NCBI GenBank assembly: GCA_963751105.1
Contig: CAVVTG010000002.1
Span: forward strand, 992,001 to 1,056,000
Direction of reading: 5' to 3'
DNA: 64,000 bases
DNA from: JACVRW01 sp963751105
Lineage (GTDB): Bacteria; Actinomycetota; Thermoleophilia; Solirubrobacterales; Thermoleophilaceae
Shown: positions 8,861-17,896 of the stretch, piece by piece
Numbering within the stretch: the stretch's first letter is position 1
Layout of the letters: each line of letters begins with the position of its first letter
The notes under the pieces: generated by a model
What the model was told of the DNA's origin: nothing
The model's database searches: none
Seen by the model: the letters and a program-made list of their open reading frames with translations, nothing else
Position numbers and translations under genes: made by a program

Positions 8861-8960
8861 TGCTTCCCCCGCCCGGCTTGGTCCCGTGCGCCCCCGCGCA
8901 CACGCGGCCGCGGAACCAACCATCTAGCCTCACGCCTCCACTGAACCGAGAGGAGAACCC

Positions 8961-9365
8961 ATGGACCGGACGCTGATCCTGGTGAAGCCGGACGCCTTCG
9001 AGCGCGGCCTCACCGGCGAGGTGGTGGCCCGCTTCGAGCGCAAGGGCCTGCGGATCGTCGCCATGAAGCACATGACGGTCACGCGCGAGCTGGCCGAGAA
9101 CCACTACGCCGAGCACGAGGACAAGCCGTTCTTCGGCGACCTCGTGGAATTCATCACCGGCGGACCGCTCGTGGCGCTGGTGCTCGAGGGCCATGAGGCC
9201 GTCACGGCCGCCCGTCAGGTGATCGGCGCGACCAACCCGATCGAGGCGGCCCCCGGTTCGATCCGCGGCGACTTCGGCCTCGAGGTCCAGACCAACCTCG
9301 TGCACGGCTCGGATTCGGCCGAGTCCGCCACCCGCGAGATCGGGCTGTTCTTCCCCGAGCTTTGA
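8961..9365 (+). CDS. ndk: Nucleoside diphosphate kinase
   Basis: 134 aa, full length for the family. It moves the gamma-phosphate between nucleoside tri- and diphosphates through a phospho-histidine. The active-site His is about residue 115 in NLVHGSDS; the nucleotide-binding start TLILVKPDAFERG is also present. A good Shine-Dalgarno (GAGAGGAG, 8949-8956) precedes the ATG. The stop overlaps the maf TTG start by 4 nt. Confidence 0.98.
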   Translation: MDRTLILVKPDAFERGLTGEVVARFERKGLRIVAMKHMTVTRELAENHYAEHEDKPFFGDLVEFITGGPLVALVLEGHEAVTAARQVIGATNPIEAAPGSIRGDFGLEVQTNLVHGSDSAESATREIGLFFPEL

Positions 9366-9901
9366 TCCTCGCCTCGGGCTCGCCGCAGCGGAGGGCGATC
9401 CTCGAGCAGCTGGGAATCGACTTCCGCGTCGAGGTGCCCGAGGTGGAGGAGCTGACCGAGGGGGATCCGCGCGACGTCGCCCTCCACAACGCACTTCTGA
9501 AGGCCCGCGCCGTACCCGGTGGAAACGTCCTCGGAGTCGACACCGTGGTGGCTCTCGGTGGGCGCGTGTACGGCAAGCCGACCGACGGGCACGAGGCCCA
9601 GACCGCCCTGCGTGCCCTGTCCGGGCGGGTTCACGAGGTGATGAGCGGGATCGCGCTGCGGGACGAGGCAATGAAGGAGCACACGGACGTGGCTGTGACC
9701 CGAGTGCGCTTCCGGGCGCTTGAGCCGCGCGACATCGATTGGTACGTCGCGACCGGCGAGTGGCGCGGCCGCGCCGGCGGCTATGCCATCCAGGGCAAGG
9801 GCGCCGCGCTGGTCGAGGAGATCGAGGGCGACTATCTGAACGTGGTCGGCCTGCCCGTGGCCGCGCTGCTGCGGCTCCGCCCCTCGCTGTTATGCCCCTG
9901 A
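9362..9901 (+). CDS. maf: Maf-family nucleotide pyrophosphatase
   Basis: 179 aa. Maf proteins hydrolyse non-canonical or modified nucleoside triphosphates (dTTP/UTP-type activity) and affect septation. The family start ILASGSPQRRAIL and the motifs GVDTVVALGGRVYGKP and GGYAIQGKGA are all present. The TTG start at 9362 overlaps the ndk stop (TTGA), so it is translationally coupled to ndk. Confidence 0.93.
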   Translation: MILASGSPQRRAILEQLGIDFRVEVPEVEELTEGDPRDVALHNALLKARAVPGGNVLGVDTVVALGGRVYGKPTDGHEAQTALRALSGRVHEVMSGIALRDEAMKEHTDVAVTRVRFRALEPRDIDWYVATGEWRGRAGGYAIQGKGAALVEEIEGDYLNVVGLPVAALLRLRPSLLCP

Positions 9902-9984
9902 TTCCGCTCTTTGCAGCCTTTTTGTGCCGTCTGACACGCATGGAAACTCGGCTTGCGCGGGTTCGCGGGCGGCGACCCGTCGGC

Positions 9985-9990
9985 TAGACT
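9985..9990 (+). promoter_or_regulatory. Candidate -10 (TAGACT) for the mreB operon
   Basis: TAGACT lies about 97 nt before the mreB ATG in the 186-nt gap after maf. The best -35 at 17 nt spacing is weak (TTCGCG, 9962-9967). It would give a leader of about 90 nt. Confidence 0.3.
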
Positions 9991-10087
9991 TGGCGCCGCC
10001 GCACGGCGGAACGCCGGGGCCCGCTCCCAGCGCGGCCTCGGACCAAGTGGCTTCCGCATCGGCACGTATCCTCTTTTCACACCGCGA

Positions 10088-11134
10088 ATGGGCTTCTTCT
10101 CCTACCTCACCGGCATGGGCGGCCGCGACATGGCCGTCGATCTCGGCACCGCCAACACGCTCGTGTACGTACGCGGCCGCGGCATCGTCCTGTCCGAGCC
10201 CTCGGTGGTGGCGATCGACTCGCGCACCGGCGAGGTCCACGCCGTGGGCATCGAGGCCAAGCGGATGCTCGGGCGTACGCCGGGCACGATCCAGGCCATC
10301 CGGCCGCTGAAGGACGGCGTGATCGCCGACTTCGACGTGACCGAGCAGATGCTGCGTCACTTCATCCAGAAGGTGCACCAGAACCGCTGGGCCCACCCGC
10401 GCGTGGTGGTCTGCGTGCCCTCCGGCGTGACCGGGGTGGAGAAGCGGGCGGTGGAGGAGGCCTGCCTGTCGGCCGGCGCGCGCCAGGCGTATCTGATCGA
10501 GGAGCCCATGGCCGCCGCCATCGGCGCCGGGCTGCCGGTGGGAGAGCCCACGGGCAACATGGTCGTGGACATCGGCGGCGGCACGAGCGAGGTCGCGGTG
10601 ATCTCGCTCGGTGGCATCGTGGTCTCCCAGTCGATCCGCATCGGCGGCGACGAGCTCGACGAGGCGATCATCAACTACGTCAAGCGCGAGTACAAGCTGA
10701 TGATCGGGCAGCAGACCTCGGAGGAGGTCAAGCTCGAGATCGGCTCGGCCTTCCCGCTCGACGAGGAGGTGCAGGCCGAGATCCGCGGCCGTGACCTCGT
10801 GTCGGGTCTGCCCAAGACGATCGTGCTCACGAGCGAAGAGGTCCGGATGGCGCTCGAGGAGCCGCTTCAGCAGATCATCGACGCGGTCAAGGAGACGCTC
10901 GACCGCACCCCGCCGGAGCTGGCGTCCGACATCATGGACCGCGGCATCATGCTGGCGGGCGGGGGTGCGCTGCTGCAGGGGCTCGACGAGCGCCTGCGTG
11001 ACGAGACGCAGATGCCCGCCCACCTGGCGGAGTCGCCGCTCACCTGCGTGGCCGTTGGTTCAGGCCGCAGCCTCGAGGAGTTCGAGGCCATTCACCGCGC
11101 CAACAAGAATTCCCGAACGAGCCGGCGGCGGTAA
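10088..11134 (+). CDS. mreB: Rod shape-determining protein MreB
   Basis: 348 aa actin-fold ATPase that organises cell-wall elongation at the membrane. The phosphate-1 motif is DLGTANTLVYV near the N-terminus and the phosphate-2 motif is VVDIGGGTSEVAV; the adenosine motif region is GIMLAGGGALLQG. A hydrophobic N-terminus (MGFFSYLTG) suits membrane contact. The ATG at 10088 gives the usual length; an upstream in-frame start (9953) would add 45 untypical residues. First gene of mreBCD-mrdA-rodA-rng. Confidence 0.97.
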   Translation: MGFFSYLTGMGGRDMAVDLGTANTLVYVRGRGIVLSEPSVVAIDSRTGEVHAVGIEAKRMLGRTPGTIQAIRPLKDGVIADFDVTEQMLRHFIQKVHQNRWAHPRVVVCVPSGVTGVEKRAVEEACLSAGARQAYLIEEPMAAAIGAGLPVGEPTGNMVVDIGGGTSEVAVISLGGIVVSQSIRIGGDELDEAIINYVKREYKLMIGQQTSEEVKLEIGSAFPLDEEVQAEIRGRDLVSGLPKTIVLTSEEVRMALEEPLQQIIDAVKETLDRTPPELASDIMDRGIMLAGGGALLQGLDERLRDETQMPAHLAESPLTCVAVGSGRSLEEFEAIHRANKNSRTSRRR

Positions 11135-11166
11135 CCGGTGGCGGCCGTAGGCCGGCGCCCTCGTCC

Positions 11167-12081
11167 ATGAACGACCGCAAGACGATCCGCAGGCGGCGAG
11201 CCACACTCGCCGTGTTCGTTGCGCTCTCGATAGCGATCCTCACGGCCTACTTCGGGGAATCCGGTGGCGGCTTCTTCCACGCACTACAGCGCGGCGCCCA
11301 GGAGACCTTCGCTCCGATCGAGACCGGCGCCAGCCGTGCGCTCAAACCGGGTCGCGACCTGGTGAGCTGGGTGGGCGACACAATCGACGCAACCGACCAG
11401 AACGAGAAGCTCAAGCAGCAGGTCGATCAGCTGACCAAGGAGGTGGCCGAGGCGCGCACCGCCCAGCGCGACGCCCGCCAGCTCAAGGGCCTCGTCGGGC
11501 TCGCCAAGGAGGAGGGCTTTCCCCAGGGCACCGAGCCGGTGGCCGCCCGGGTGATCGCCCGCTCGCCCAACGTCTGGTACTCGGCGGTCAAGATCGACAA
11601 AGGCTCGAGCGACGGCCTCGAGGTCGACCAGCCGGTGATCGCGGCGGCGGCCGACGACTCGGGGCCGGCCACGGGCGGCCTGGCCGGCAAGGTCACGAGC
11701 GTCACGGACGGGACCGCCACGGTCACGCTGATCACCGACGCCTCCGTCGGCGTGGGCGCCCAGGTGATGCCCGCCGGCGCGGCCGGCGTGGTGCGCCCGG
11801 AGGTGGGCGACCCGCGCGATCTGCTGCTCGACCTGGTGCACGGGGGCCGAGTGACCGAGAACGCTGTGGTGGTGACCTCGGGCTTCAGCGCCGGTGAGGT
11901 GGGCTCGCTGTTTCCGCGCGGCATCCCGGTGGGTCGCGTGAGCAAGGTGGACCTCGACGAGGTCGACATCTATCAGCGCGTGCACCTCAAGCCGTTCGCC
12001 GACCTGCGCCGGCTCGACATCGTCCAGGTGCTCACCCGGCGCCAGCGTGGCCGGCAGACGGCCGAGGTGACCACTCCGTGA
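11167..12081 (+). CDS. mreC: Rod shape-determining protein MreC
   Basis: 304 aa. One N-terminal membrane helix (ATLAVFVALSIAILTAYF) is followed by a coiled coil (NEKLKQQVDQLTKEVAEAR, residues about 78-105) and the beta-barrel MreC domain. It scaffolds PBP2/RodA outside the membrane. ATG at 11167, 32 nt after mreB. The stop overlaps the mreD GTG by 4 nt. Confidence 0.95.
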   Translation: MNDRKTIRRRRATLAVFVALSIAILTAYFGESGGGFFHALQRGAQETFAPIETGASRALKPGRDLVSWVGDTIDATDQNEKLKQQVDQLTKEVAEARTAQRDARQLKGLVGLAKEEGFPQGTEPVAARVIARSPNVWYSAVKIDKGSSDGLEVDQPVIAAAADDSGPATGGLAGKVTSVTDGTATVTLITDASVGVGAQVMPAGAAGVVRPEVGDPRDLLLDLVHGGRVTENAVVVTSGFSAGEVGSLFPRGIPVGRVSKVDLDEVDIYQRVHLKPFADLRRLDIVQVLTRRQRGRQTAEVTTP

Positions 12082-12665
12082 AGCTCGTGCCGGGGACCTT
12101 CCTGCGGCTCGGGCTGCTGCTCGTGCTGGCCGTCGTCCTCCAGCTGTCCACGCTGAGCCAGATGACCGTCCTGGGCGGGCACTTCGACGTGGTCGTGTTG
12201 CTGGTGGCCGCCGCCGCGTTCTACGGCGGAGCAATGTCGGGGTGCGCGGTCGGCTTCGCCGCCGGCTTCCTGCTCGACCTCCTGAGCGGCGCGACCATGG
12301 GCGCCTCCTCGCTCGTGCTCACGGCGGTGGGCTACGGCGTGGGCCGCTTCGCCGAGCTGCGCGACCGCAGCCACGGGCTGCTGCCGCTGGCCGTGGGCGC
12401 CGCGGCCACAGCCGGCTGGGTGATCGCCTTCGCGGGCGTGTCGTTCATGCTCGACGTGGGCGCGACCGTAAGCCCGCTCGTGCTGCGCGAGATGCTCGTC
12501 ACCGTCCTGCTCAACACGCTGATCGCGCTACCGGTGTTCGCGCTGTGCCGGCGCCTGCTGCGCCCGGTGCTCGTCGTGGACCCGCTCGCGGCACGCGCCC
12601 GGCAGCGGCCCTACGCAGAGGCCGGCCCGCTGGGCCTGCGCGGCCTGGGCAGCCCGGGGCAGTGA
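12078..12665 (+). CDS. mreD: Rod shape-determining protein MreD
   Basis: 195 aa integral membrane protein with about five or six hydrophobic helices and the MreD-type segment VGFAAGFLLDLLSG. It works with MreC in the elongasome. The GTG start at 12078 overlaps the mreC stop. Length and position between mreC and the PBP2 gene support the call more than its weakly conserved sequence does. Confidence 0.92.
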   Translation: MKLVPGTFLRLGLLLVLAVVLQLSTLSQMTVLGGHFDVVVLLVAAAAFYGGAMSGCAVGFAAGFLLDLLSGATMGASSLVLTAVGYGVGRFAELRDRSHGLLPLAVGAAATAGWVIAFAGVSFMLDVGATVSPLVLREMLVTVLLNTLIALPVFALCRRLLRPVLVVDPLAARARQRPYAEAGPLGLRGLGSPGQ

Positions 12666-12669
12666 TCTG

Positions 12670-14583
12670 ATGTACCTCGACAACGAGCGCCGCCCTACCC
12701 TCACCCCGCAGCTGGCCTTCCGCGTAGCGGTGATCGGCGGCATCGCGCTGATGGCCTTCGCGATCATCTTCTTCCGGCTCTGGTACCTGCAGGTGCTCTC
12801 CGGCGACCGCTACCTGGCCGAGGCCTCGGACAACCGCGTGCGCGAGATCAAGGTGCAGGCGCCACGCGGCGAGATCGTCGACCGCAACGGCACGCCGCTC
12901 GTGATCAACCGGAGCGGGCTGGCCCTCGTGATCAGCCCCGACCGGGTCTCGGAGGACCGCGGCGAGCGCCGGGAGGTCTACGAGCGGCTCGGCGAGCTCC
13001 TGCGCATGAACCCCGGCCGGATCGAGCGCCGCGCCGAGCGCGACCTCAAGGCCGTGCCCTTCTCGGCGGCCACGATCAAGTCCGACGTGCCGGACCCAGT
13101 GGCGGCCTTCGTTCTCGAGCGCCAGGAGCGTTTCCGCGGAGTGGAGGTGGAACGCCAGTTCGTGCGCCGCTACCCCCACGGTGAGATCGGGGCGCACCTG
13201 TTCGGGACCGTGGGCGAGATCAACCAGGAACAGCTCGAGGACGAGCGCTACAACGGGGTGGAGCTGGGCGACCGGATCGGCCAAACCGGCATCGAAGCCG
13301 AGTACGACCGCTTCCTGCGCGGGCGGAACGGCGCCGCCCGCGTGGAGGTCGACGCCCTCGGCAACATCTCGGAGCGGCTCAAGCAGCGCCTGCCCCAGCA
13401 GGGCCGGCAGCTGCGCCTGTCCATCGACCTGGACGTCCAGCGGGCCGGTCAGGAAGCGCTCGCCGGGGGAACCGGCAAGGGCGCCTTCGCCGTGCTCGAC
13501 GTGCAGACGGGCGAGGTGGTGGCGCTGGGCTCGGCTCCCTCCTTCGACGCCAACCGCTTCACCAAGGACTTCAAGCGCCTGACGAAGGACGAAAACGCGC
13601 CCCTGGCCAACCGCGCCGTCCAGGGCGGCTATCCCACCGGCTCCACGTTCAAGCTCGTCACGGCCGTGGCCGCGCTCGAGAGCGACGTGATCACGCCCGA
13701 CACGGTGCTGAACGACTCCGGCTCGCTCACCGTGGGCGGCGTGACCTTCAAGAACGCCGGCGACGCGGTGAACGGCCCGCTGGCGCTGCGCCAAGCGCTG
13801 ACCGTGTCGAGCGACGTCTTCTTCTACCAGCTCGGCCAGCAGCTCAACACCAAGGACGAGGGCCTCGGCCTGCAGCGCTGGTCGCGGCGGCTGGGGGTCG
13901 GGCGGGAGACCGGCATCGACCTGCCCGAGGAGCTACCGGGGCGGATCCCGACTCCGGGTTGGCGAAACCGCGGCCACGCCGGCTTCAACCGCTGCGTGAA
14001 GAGGGAGAAGCCGAGCACGCTCGAGATCCAGCAGGGCAAGTGCGGCTTCTTCGACCGTCCCTGGGCGGTGGGCGACAACATCAACCTGTCCGTGGGCCAG
14101 GGTGATATCGCCGCCAACCCGCTGCAGATGGCGGTGGCCTACGCCACGGTAGCCAACGGCGGCCGGGTGCTGCGTCCGCGCCTGGGGCTGCGGATCGAGG
14201 ACTCCACCGGCCGAGCGCTGCAGCAGCTGGAGGCCCCCACCGCGCGGAAGGTGAAGCTCTCCGACGGCAACCGCCAGGCCATCCTCGACGGGATCTACGG
14301 CGCGGCCAACTCTCCCGGTGGTACCTCCACCCCGGTGTTCGAGGGCTTCCCGATCGAGATCGCCGGCAAGACGGGCACAGCGGAGAAGGGCCTCGGCCGC
14401 GCCGACCAGTCGTGGTACGCGGCACTGGCTCCGTACCCCGACCCCAAGTACGCCGTGGTCACCACCGACGAGGCCGGCGGCTTCGGAGCCGACACCGCCG
14501 CGCCGATGGCCCGCCTGATCCTGTCCGAGCTCTTCAACGTCAACGAGACCCAGTTGGTGGAGGGGGGAGGCGCGCCCGACTGA
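12670..14583 (+). CDS. mrdA: Penicillin-binding protein 2 (elongation transpeptidase)
   Basis: 637 aa class B PBP that cross-links peptidoglycan during elongation. There is one N-terminal helix (GGIALMAFAIIFFRLWYLQV), then the dimerisation (pedestal) region (APRGEIVDRNGTPL). In the transpeptidase domain the SxxK is STFK (Ser about residue 325), the SxN-equivalent is SSD (SSDVFFYQ) and the KTG is KTGTAEKG (Lys about 567). ATG at 12670, 4 nt after mreD. Its partner RodA follows directly. Confidence 0.96.
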   Translation: MYLDNERRPTLTPQLAFRVAVIGGIALMAFAIIFFRLWYLQVLSGDRYLAEASDNRVREIKVQAPRGEIVDRNGTPLVINRSGLALVISPDRVSEDRGERREVYERLGELLRMNPGRIERRAERDLKAVPFSAATIKSDVPDPVAAFVLERQERFRGVEVERQFVRRYPHGEIGAHLFGTVGEINQEQLEDERYNGVELGDRIGQTGIEAEYDRFLRGRNGAARVEVDALGNISERLKQRLPQQGRQLRLSIDLDVQRAGQEALAGGTGKGAFAVLDVQTGEVVALGSAPSFDANRFTKDFKRLTKDENAPLANRAVQGGYPTGSTFKLVTAVAALESDVITPDTVLNDSGSLTVGGVTFKNAGDAVNGPLALRQALTVSSDVFFYQLGQQLNTKDEGLGLQRWSRRLGVGRETGIDLPEELPGRIPTPGWRNRGHAGFNRCVKREKPSTLEIQQGKCGFFDRPWAVGDNINLSVGQGDIAANPLQMAVAYATVANGGRVLRPRLGLRIEDSTGRALQQLEAPTARKVKLSDGNRQAILDGIYGAANSPGGTSTPVFEGFPIEIAGKTGTAEKGLGRADQSWYAALAPYPDPKYAVVTTDEAGGFGADTAAPMARLILSELFNVNETQLVEGGGAPD

Positions 14584-15758
14584 TGAACGCGTCGGCCTCC
14601 TCGTCACCGGTGCGCGACTTCCGCGACGCGGGCGTGCGCGTGCTGCGCATCGACCCGCTGATGCTGCTCGCCACCGTGGGCCTGGTGGTGGCCAGCGTGT
14701 ACACGGTCGCCACCGCCACCTCGGACGACATCGCGGGTGACGCCAACTACTTCGCCGTGCGCCAGGCCGCTTACGCGGGGGTCGGCCTGCTGTTCATGTT
14801 CCTGATCTCGCGCTTCGACTACTCGCGCCTGCGGGAGTGGAAGCTCGGGATTTACGGGTTCCTGATCGCGTCGATCGTGCTGGTGTACGCCCTGGGCTTC
14901 TCGGCTCGCGGCTCGCGGCGCGCGATCGAGTTCCCGTTCTTCAACTTCCAGGCGTCAGAGCTGGGCAAGCTGCTCTTGGTGCTGGCCCTCGCGGGCTTCA
15001 TGGTCGACCGCATGCGGCGCTTGGGCGAGCGCGAGACCACCAGCCGCATCGTGCTGCTGGCCCTCGTGCCGGCCATGCTGGTGATCGCCCAGCCCGACCT
15101 CGGATCGGGGCTCGTATACCTGGCGATCCTGCTCGCCGTGCTGTTCGTGGCGGGCACGCCCTGGACGCACTTCGCAGGCCTTGCCGGGCTGGCCACCGTG
15201 GCCGTCGTGGTCGTGGTGGTGGCGGCGCCCGCGGTGGGGGTCCAGTTGCTCAAGCCGTACCAGATGGACCGCCTCACGGCCTTCCTCAATCCGACGTCCG
15301 ATCCCCGCGAGGAGGGCTACCAGATCAACCAGTCGCTGACGGCGATCGGCTCCGGGGGAAAGACCGGCCGTGGCGACGAGGCAACTCAGACGAAGCTCGA
15401 CTTCCTGCCGGAACATCACACCGACTTCGTATTCTCAGTGGTGGGCGAGGAATTCGGATTCGTGGGGGCAGCCCTGGTGCTGTCCCTGTTCGCCCTCCTC
15501 ATATGGAGAGCTTTGAAGACACTGACGATGGCCAAGAACTTCTACGGCGCACTGGTCGCCGGGGGCATCACCGCTATGTTGATGTTCCAGGTCTTCGTCA
15601 ACGTGGGCATGACGATCGGAATCATGCCCATCACCGGCATTCCCCTGCCGCTCATGAGTTACGGCGGCTCGTCGGTGATAACGACACTGATGGCCATAGG
15701 GGTCCTGCAGGCGATACACGCGCAGGCGCGCGAAACCGCCGCGGCCAAGGCCCTATGA
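14583..15758 (+). CDS. rodA: SEDS peptidoglycan glycosyltransferase RodA
   Basis: 391 aa polytopic SEDS protein that polymerises lipid II glycan strands with PBP2. Hallmarks are PDLGSGLVYLAI, the large extracytoplasmic loop ending in NQSLTAIGSGG, LPEHHTDFVFSVVGEEFGF, and the C-terminal TGIPLPLMSYGGSS. The ATG at 14583 shares one base with the mrdA stop. A longer open frame starting at 14412 overlaps mrdA and is not used. Confidence 0.96.
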   Translation: MNASASSSPVRDFRDAGVRVLRIDPLMLLATVGLVVASVYTVATATSDDIAGDANYFAVRQAAYAGVGLLFMFLISRFDYSRLREWKLGIYGFLIASIVLVYALGFSARGSRRAIEFPFFNFQASELGKLLLVLALAGFMVDRMRRLGERETTSRIVLLALVPAMLVIAQPDLGSGLVYLAILLAVLFVAGTPWTHFAGLAGLATVAVVVVVVAAPAVGVQLLKPYQMDRLTAFLNPTSDPREEGYQINQSLTAIGSGGKTGRGDEATQTKLDFLPEHHTDFVFSVVGEEFGFVGAALVLSLFALLIWRALKTLTMAKNFYGALVAGGITAMLMFQVFVNVGMTIGIMPITGIPLPLMSYGGSSVITTLMAIGVLQAIHAQARETAAAKAL

Positions 15759-15779
15759 AAAACATGAAGGGAACAAACC

Positions 15780-17687
15780 TTGAAGAAGCAGTTGCTCGTC
15801 TCGGTCGACCGAGGCGAAACCAGAGTCGCGATCCTGGAATCGGAGGGCAGCCCCGAGGGCGGCCAGCGCCGGGGCCGCGGCAGTAGGCAGAACCAGAACA
15901 ACCACAACCAGGACGACTGGCGGGTTGCCGAGCTCTACATCGAGCGCAAGGGCAACCGCTCCATTGTCGGCAACGTCTACAAGGGCAAGGTCGACAACGT
16001 CCTGCCCGGGCTGGAGGCGGCGTTCGTCGACATCGGCCTGGACAAGAACGGCTTCCTCCACGCGGACGACATCGTCTTCCCCGGGGTGGAGGTGGCCCGG
16101 CGCGGCCGCGGTGGCCGGGGCCAGAAGGGCAAGCGGATCACCGACCTGCTCAAGCCCGGCCAGGAGATCCTGGTGCAGGCGGTCAAGGATCCGCTGAAGA
16201 CCAAGGGACCGCGCCTGTCCATGCAGCTCTCGATCGCGGGCCGCTACCTGGTCTTCGTGCCCCAGGGCGAGGGCGTGGGCGTCTCGCGCCGGCTCGAGGA
16301 CAAGGAGCGCGACCGCGTGCGCCGAGCCGCCGCCAAGGCGGAGCTCGGCGACGGAGGCGTCATCGTGCGCACGGCCGCCCAGGGGGCGACCAAGGAGGAG
16401 TTCGAGCGGGAGATCAAGTACCTGCACAAGCTCCACGACGTGCTCCAGCAGCGGGCCAAGGACACCCCGGCACCGGCGATGGTGTTCCAGGAGGCCGACC
16501 TGTCGGTGCGGGTGGCGCGCGACATCTTCTCGGGCGAGTTCGAGAAGGCGATCGTGGACGACGAGAAGCAGCACCACCGCCTGCAGTCGTTCTTCACCCG
16601 CACGGCGCCCGAGCTGCTCGAACGGCTCGAGTCCTACGACAACGAGGACGAGCCGCTGTTCGAGCGCTACGGCGTGGAGGAGGCGATCCTCTCCGTCCTC
16701 AAGCGCCGCGTGGACCTGCCCAGCGGCGGCTACCTGATCATCGACTACGCCGAGGCACTCACCGTCATCGACGTCAACTCCGGCTCGTTCACCGGGCGGG
16801 GCAAGGGCGCGAAGCTCGAGGACACGATCACGAGGACCAACCTCGAGGCCGCCGAGGAGGTCGTGAGCCAGCTGCGGCTGCGCGACATCGGCGGGATCAT
16901 CGTCATCGACTTCATCGACATGTCCCGGGCCCGCAACCGCGACGCCGTGCTGAAGACGCTGCGCAAGGCACTCGACGAGGACCGCACCAAGACGTACGTC
17001 GTCGAGATCTCGCCGCTCGGCCTGGTGGAGATGACCCGCCAGAACGTGACCGACGGCGTCCGCGAGATCATGACCAAGACCTGTCCGACGTGCGAGGGCG
17101 AGGGCGTGGTGCTGTCCGAGGAATCGGTGGCCATCGAGGTGGACCGCTGGCTGCGCGACGTTGCCGCCGAGCGCCCCGATCCGCCCGCCTTCCTCATACG
17201 TGTGAACCCCAACGTCGCCTCGATCCTCGTGGGCGGACACGGGGTGGACGGCCCGATCCACGAGATCGAGCAGGAGACCGGCAAGCACTTCCACTTCGAG
17301 GGGACCGAGGCGCTGCCGATCGACTACTTCGACGTGGTGCTCGAGGGCACGCGCGACGATGTGGAGCAGCGAGCGCTGCCCTTCCGGGAGGGCGAGGAGG
17401 TGCTCGTCCACATCGAGGAGCCGCACATGTACAACGAGGACGACGCCGTGGCCAAGCTGGACGGCTACGTGGTGTCGGTCTTCGGGGCGGCCCCGCTGGT
17501 GGGGGAGAAGACGCTGGTGCGCATCGAGAAGGTGGGTCGCAGCGCGGCGCAGGCCTCGATGGTCGACCCGCCCGAGGGCGTGATCGCCACCGCTGAGGAG
17601 ACCGATGGCTCCAACGGCCGCCGGCGCCGGCGCGGCCGGCGCGGTGGGCGAGGACGGCGAAAGAAGAGCGAGTCGCCGTCGGGCTAG
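15780..17687 (+). CDS. rng: Ribonuclease E/G family endoribonuclease
   Basis: 635 aa. It has the S1-like RNA-binding N-terminal part with an Arg/Asn/Gln-rich insertion (residues about 22-42), and the RNase E/G catalytic region with the metal-binding aspartates in DVNSGSFTGRG and GGIIVIDFIDM. The zinc-link motif is CPTCEGEG. A lysine/arginine-rich tail ends the protein. It processes rRNA and tRNA and degrades mRNA. TTG start at 15780 with a GAAGGG Shine-Dalgarno about 10 nt upstream. Last gene of the elongasome operon. Confidence 0.94.
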   Translation: MKKQLLVSVDRGETRVAILESEGSPEGGQRRGRGSRQNQNNHNQDDWRVAELYIERKGNRSIVGNVYKGKVDNVLPGLEAAFVDIGLDKNGFLHADDIVFPGVEVARRGRGGRGQKGKRITDLLKPGQEILVQAVKDPLKTKGPRLSMQLSIAGRYLVFVPQGEGVGVSRRLEDKERDRVRRAAAKAELGDGGVIVRTAAQGATKEEFEREIKYLHKLHDVLQQRAKDTPAPAMVFQEADLSVRVARDIFSGEFEKAIVDDEKQHHRLQSFFTRTAPELLERLESYDNEDEPLFERYGVEEAILSVLKRRVDLPSGGYLIIDYAEALTVIDVNSGSFTGRGKGAKLEDTITRTNLEAAEEVVSQLRLRDIGGIIVIDFIDMSRARNRDAVLKTLRKALDEDRTKTYVVEISPLGLVEMTRQNVTDGVREIMTKTCPTCEGEGVVLSEESVAIEVDRWLRDVAAERPDPPAFLIRVNPNVASILVGGHGVDGPIHEIEQETGKHFHFEGTEALPIDYFDVVLEGTRDDVEQRALPFREGEEVLVHIEEPHMYNEDDAVAKLDGYVVSVFGAAPLVGEKTLVRIEKVGRSAAQASMVDPPEGVIATAEETDGSNGRRRRRGRRGGRGRRKKSESPSG

Positions 17688-17718
17688 GTCCGGAGTGCCT
17701 CGGCCGCGGGTCCTGTCC

Positions 17719-17770
17719 GGCAAGTTTCCTTTCGCACACCCTCGCTTCGCTCGGGGCACGAAAGTTTGCC
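17719..17770 (+). terminator. Hairpin downstream of rng
   Basis: Nested inverted repeats: GGCAA/TTGCC outside and CTTTCG/CGAAAG inside, around a CTCGCTTCGCTCG core. It starts about 30 nt after the rng stop. No long T-run follows the + strand copy. Probable transcript end between rng and the convergent membrane gene. Confidence 0.5.
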
Positions 17771-17896
17771 TTGTCGGCCACCCGCGGGTGGGACGGCGCG
17801 TTACTTCCGTTTCACGCACGGGAGCAGTAGTGAGCAGCCGAAGTGCGAGCACGCTGGCGGCTCGTCCTGAGCGGGCGAGCCGAAGCGGCCATCTCG

